Source: Spirochaetaceae bacterium
GTDB taxonomy: Bacteria > Spirochaetota > Spirochaetia > Treponematales > Breznakiellaceae
Direction of reading: 5' to 3'
Length of the DNA stretch: 8,160 nt
NCBI GenBank assembly: GCA_031283025.1
Contig: JAITCP010000047.1
Span: forward strand, 1 to 8,160
The notes beneath the pieces are model-generated. The model worked only from the letters and a program-made list of their open reading frames with translations, searched no databases and was not told the origin of the DNA. The translations under genes were made by a program, and so were the position numbers. Shown here piece by piece: positions 5,858 to 8,160 of this stretch (positions are counted from its first letter, which is position 1; the number at the start of each line of letters is the position of its first letter).

Positions 5858-5871
5858 AACTCTATAATCAT

Positions 5872-5877
5872 AGAAGG
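5872..5877 (+). promoter_or_regulatory. Ribosome binding site fixing the kinase start
   Basis: AGAAGG lies 7 bases before ATG 5885. It supports that codon over the in-frame TTG at 5804, which lies inside the preceding gene and upstream of the promoter. Confidence 0.7.
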
Positions 5878-5884
5878 CAATGCT

Positions 5885-8014
5885 ATGCATTTATTCAATA
5901 ATTCTATATATGTCTATTTTACCGGTTTTACCGTTATATTGGGATTAGTAATTTTTCTTCTCATTTTTCTCTTAAGGAAATACAGGGAGTCGGAAAAGCG
6001 GCTGGAAGTATTGGTCAGGGAAAGAACCCGGAAGTTGGAAGAACAGGCGGAAGAACTGAAAATTCAGAAAAATACCGCAGAGGCGGCGCATAAGGCAAAA
6101 AGCCGTTTTCTGGCCAATATGAGCCATGAATTGCGCACCCCGCTTAATGCCATCATAGGCCTTTCACATACAGAAATGGAAAAGGTACGGGATAAGTCCC
6201 AGATTGAATCCCGTGAAAATCTTTCTTCCATAAACAAATCCGGCATAGCCTTACTCAGCGTAATCAACGATCTCCTGGACATTTCCAGCATTGAGTCGGG
6301 AGACATGGAACTAAAGACGGCGGATTATTCGCTGCCGGCATTGATAAACAGCGCTGTTATTGCAGCAAGACTCAGGATTGGTCAGAAAGAAATTAACTTA
6401 CGCCTTCAATTGGACAAAGACCTGCCGCGGAAGCTTCATGGAGACAAACAGCGGGTAACCCAAATTCTTCACAACCTTTTGACCAATGCGATTAAGTATA
6501 CCGAAAAAGGTACGATCATTTTCCGTGTGGGTTTTGAACAAACCGGCACAGCCAAACCCGGTTTCAAAAAAACCGGACGGAAGGTTACTACAGATGAAAT
6601 AACTCTTGTTTTTGAAGTCCATGACACGGGAGTAGGGATACACGACGATCGCCTGGAAAAACTCTTTGCCGATTTCAAACAAGAGGACCATGAAAGCGCC
6701 CGTTCCGGCAGCATAAGCGGAATGGGCTTCCTTATTACAAAAAGACTTGCGGAAATAATGGGCGGTAATGTAACGGCGGTAAGCAAGGTTGGGAAAGGCA
6801 GCGTCTTTACCGCTAAAATACGCCAGCGTATTGCGGATAAAACGGTTCTTGGCAAGAACGATATAGAAAAACTGCGTAACTTTACCTGGAAAGAAGAAAC
6901 GCAGGTGAGCAGAATGTATCTTCCCTATGCGCGGGTTTTGGTGGTTGACGATGTTCCCACTAATCATGCCGTTGCGCGGGGCATCATGAAACCCTACAAG
7001 ATGACTGTTGACGCGGTGTCTTCCGGGCAGGAAGCAATCGATCTTATAGCCGGGGCAGTTGTACAGTACGACGCTGTTTTTATGGATCACATGATGCCGG
7101 AAATGGACGGTTTGGAAGCCGCCAAACATATCCGTGAATTGAATTCCGATTACGCCAAAAAGATACCGATTATTGCCCTTACTGCCAATGCTTTGCCAGA
7201 AAACGAGATCCTTTTCCTTTCAAACGGCTTTAATGCCTTTTTAACCAAACCTATTAATGTCATTGCGTTGAACGACGTATTGGCAAAATGGGTTAGAGAT
7301 GAATCAAGGGAGAAATTCCTTGTAGAAGAAGGCCCGGAAGAAAATGAAGAAATATACGCCGGTGTTTTAACCAATTACATTATTGAAGGGGTGGATTTAG
7401 CCGCCGGGACCGCCCAGTTTGGAGGAGAAGAAAATTATCTTGAGATTGTCAAAGTATTTGTCCACGACACTCCCAAGCTGCTGGATACGGTGCAGAACGC
7501 GTTGGACGGATTCCGCCTTATGCCCCGTGCGGCGGCGGCGGCCATAGACGCCCTTAAGAGCTATACCATTACCGTTCACGGCATTAAAGGCTCCTGCTAC
7601 GGAATTTGCGCCGCTTCTGTAGGGGATTTGGCCAGAGAACTGGAGGCAGCCGCAAAAGCGTATGACCTGGGCAGAGTGGTAGAATTAAATAACCGTTTTG
7701 TTCACGCTACAGAAAGGCTGGTGGAAGAACTTAGTGTCTTGATTCCCCAAAGGGAAGAAAAATTCAGGCCGGAAAAGGAGGCCCCGGATCCGGCTGTGCT
7801 GGAAATGCTTTTGGAAGCCACCCGCAGTTACAATATAAGCCTGATGTTTATGGCGATGGAAGAACTTGAACAGTACCGGTATCAAACAAATGATCAGTTG
7901 ATACAGGACCTTAGAAACGCTATAGCTGATTATGAGTATACAGAAGTGATAAAATTGCTTACCATAAAATCCCAGGAAGTGTCAGAAGATTTTTCATCGG
8001 CAGCCGCGGGATAA
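5885..8014 (+). CDS. Hybrid sensor histidine kinase (HisKA-HATPase-REC-HPt)
   Basis: A membrane-anchored two-component protein of 709 residues. One transmembrane helix (about 13-30) is followed by a charged coiled coil (31-72). HisKA has phosphoacceptor His81 in SHELRTPLN. The HATPase domain shows the N-box HNLLTNAIKYT (Asn197 and Asn201), the G1 box DTGVG (247-251) and a G2 region ISGMGF in which the first glycine of GxGxG is Ile. A receiver domain (about 349-470) has Asp355/Asp356, phosphoacceptor Asp401 in FMDHMMPEMDG, Thr433 and Lys455. An HPt domain (about 500-618) has His565 in TVHGIKGS. A helical extension of about 85 residues (625-709, with EELEQYRYQ) ends the protein. No extracellular sensor domain exists; about 12 residues precede the helix. 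Phosphate could pass His81-Asp401-His565 and then to a response regulator not in this window. It has its own promoter and pheS follows closely. Confidence 0.95.
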   Translation: MHLFNNSIYVYFTGFTVILGLVIFLLIFLLRKYRESEKRLEVLVRERTRKLEEQAEELKIQKNTAEAAHKAKSRFLANMSHELRTPLNAIIGLSHTEMEKVRDKSQIESRENLSSINKSGIALLSVINDLLDISSIESGDMELKTADYSLPALINSAVIAARLRIGQKEINLRLQLDKDLPRKLHGDKQRVTQILHNLLTNAIKYTEKGTIIFRVGFEQTGTAKPGFKKTGRKVTTDEITLVFEVHDTGVGIHDDRLEKLFADFKQEDHESARSGSISGMGFLITKRLAEIMGGNVTAVSKVGKGSVFTAKIRQRIADKTVLGKNDIEKLRNFTWKEETQVSRMYLPYARVLVVDDVPTNHAVARGIMKPYKMTVDAVSSGQEAIDLIAGAVVQYDAVFMDHMMPEMDGLEAAKHIRELNSDYAKKIPIIALTANALPENEILFLSNGFNAFLTKPINVIALNDVLAKWVRDESREKFLVEEGPEENEEIYAGVLTNYIIEGVDLAAGTAQFGGEENYLEIVKVFVHDTPKLLDTVQNALDGFRLMPRAAAAAIDALKSYTITVHGIKGSCYGICAASVGDLARELEAAAKAYDLGRVVELNNRFVHATERLVEELSVLIPQREEKFRPEKEAPDPAVLEMLLEATRSYNISLMFMAMEELEQYRYQTNDQLIQDLRNAIADYEYTEVIKLLTIKSQEVSEDFSSAAAG

Positions 8015-8021
8015 TCAGTCT

Positions 8022-8027
8022 AAAGGA
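8022..8027 (+). promoter_or_regulatory. Ribosome binding site of pheS
   Basis: AAAGGA lies five bases before ATG 8033, in the 18-base gap after the kinase stop. No promoter or terminator fits in that gap. Confidence 0.65.
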
Positions 8028-8032
8028 TAAAC

Positions 8033-8160
8033 ATGGATTTACGTAACACAGTAAAAAACCTTCACCCCCTGGAGGTTAAAATTATCCTTCATTATCAAAA
8101 GAAGGACGAGCTTACCATTGACCGGGTTGAAAAAGACCTGGCCCTGAAAAGCGGCAATGG
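8033..8160 (+). CDS. pheS: Phenylalanyl-tRNA synthetase alpha subunit, N terminus (3'-truncated)
   Basis: Only the first 42 full codons are in the window. The translation begins MDLRNTVKNLHPLEVKIILH and continues with a charged stretch (KKDELTIDRVEKDLALKSG). This resembles the N-terminal helical, winged-helix-like part of archaeal/eukaryotic-type PheS, the form spirochaetes are known to carry. The LHPLE motif is the main evidence. The enzyme charges tRNA-Phe as part of an alpha2-beta2 complex; the catalytic domain and pheT would lie beyond the edge. It starts 18 bases after the kinase gene, so readthrough from the kinase promoter is likely. Confidence 0.75.
   Translation, partial: MDLRNTVKNLHPLEVKIILHYQKKDELTIDRVEKDLALKSGN

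Noticed and set aside
5804..5884. Longer N terminus of the histidine kinase starting at TTG 5804
   Set aside because: It would overlap the preceding gene and start upstream of the predicted promoter's transcript; ATG 5885 has AGAAGG seven bases upstream and begins directly before the membrane helix.
6398..7129. 243-codon open frame on the minus strand inside the kinase gene
   Set aside because: It is antisense to the HATPase and receiver domains, with no signal or motif of its own.

Overview
The window looks like chromosomal DNA of a Treponema-type spirochaete, probably one with balanced base composition such as the termite-gut treponemes. The species assignment is inference. Supporting signs are an RF1 with the GGPGGQCVN catalytic loop, the start of an archaeal/eukaryotic-type PheS (the type known from spirochaetes), several envelope proteins with permissive spirochaetal lipoboxes, and an envelope-TPR cluster next to prfA. 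There is no mobile element, tRNA, rRNA or CRISPR array. Coding density is high and no gap exceeds about 170 bases.

Left part (1-3120): the tail of an unidentified gene (1-63) is followed by a TPR lipoprotein on the + strand (78-1007). A 146-base convergent gap holds a degenerate, roughly mirror-symmetric repeat. Next comes a minus-strand pair: a small single-span membrane protein (3120 to 2698) overlapping by GTGA with a 515-residue lipoprotein (2701 to 1154). That lipoprotein has proline-rich and Thr/Pro/Ala-rich linkers, a beta-rich module and a C-terminal TPR. Both TPR lipoproteins are probably envelope proteins that act as protein-protein scaffolds.

Middle part (3113-5142): prfA (release factor 1) starts only 27 bases from the divergent membrane-protein gene. 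It has no Shine-Dalgarno sequence, but a sigma70-like promoter is placed so that transcription would start at its ATG. prmC, the usual downstream partner, is absent; the 112-base convergent gap carries an orphan AGGAGG. A minus-strand rhomboid protease gene follows, with an almost identical promoter-to-ATG geometry. The divergent region between it and the next gene carries two perfect inverted repeats with the same TTTCCAAAA/TTTTGGAAA half-sites.

Right part (5143-8160): an unrecognised exported protein (5143-5817) is followed by a membrane-anchored hybrid histidine kinase (5885-8014). The kinase contains HisKA, HATPase, receiver and HPt modules, a nearly complete phosphorelay in one chain without a recognisable sensor domain. 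Its own promoter has a TATAAT -10 box and an A9 tract in the spacer. pheS begins 18 bases after the kinase stop with its own ribosome binding site, so kinase and pheS could be co-transcribed.

No clearly novel multi-gene system is visible. The items most worth a second look are the two apparent leaderless promoters, the twin palindromes at 5018-5123, the A9 tract in the kinase promoter and the in-frame repeat arrays of the lipoprotein.
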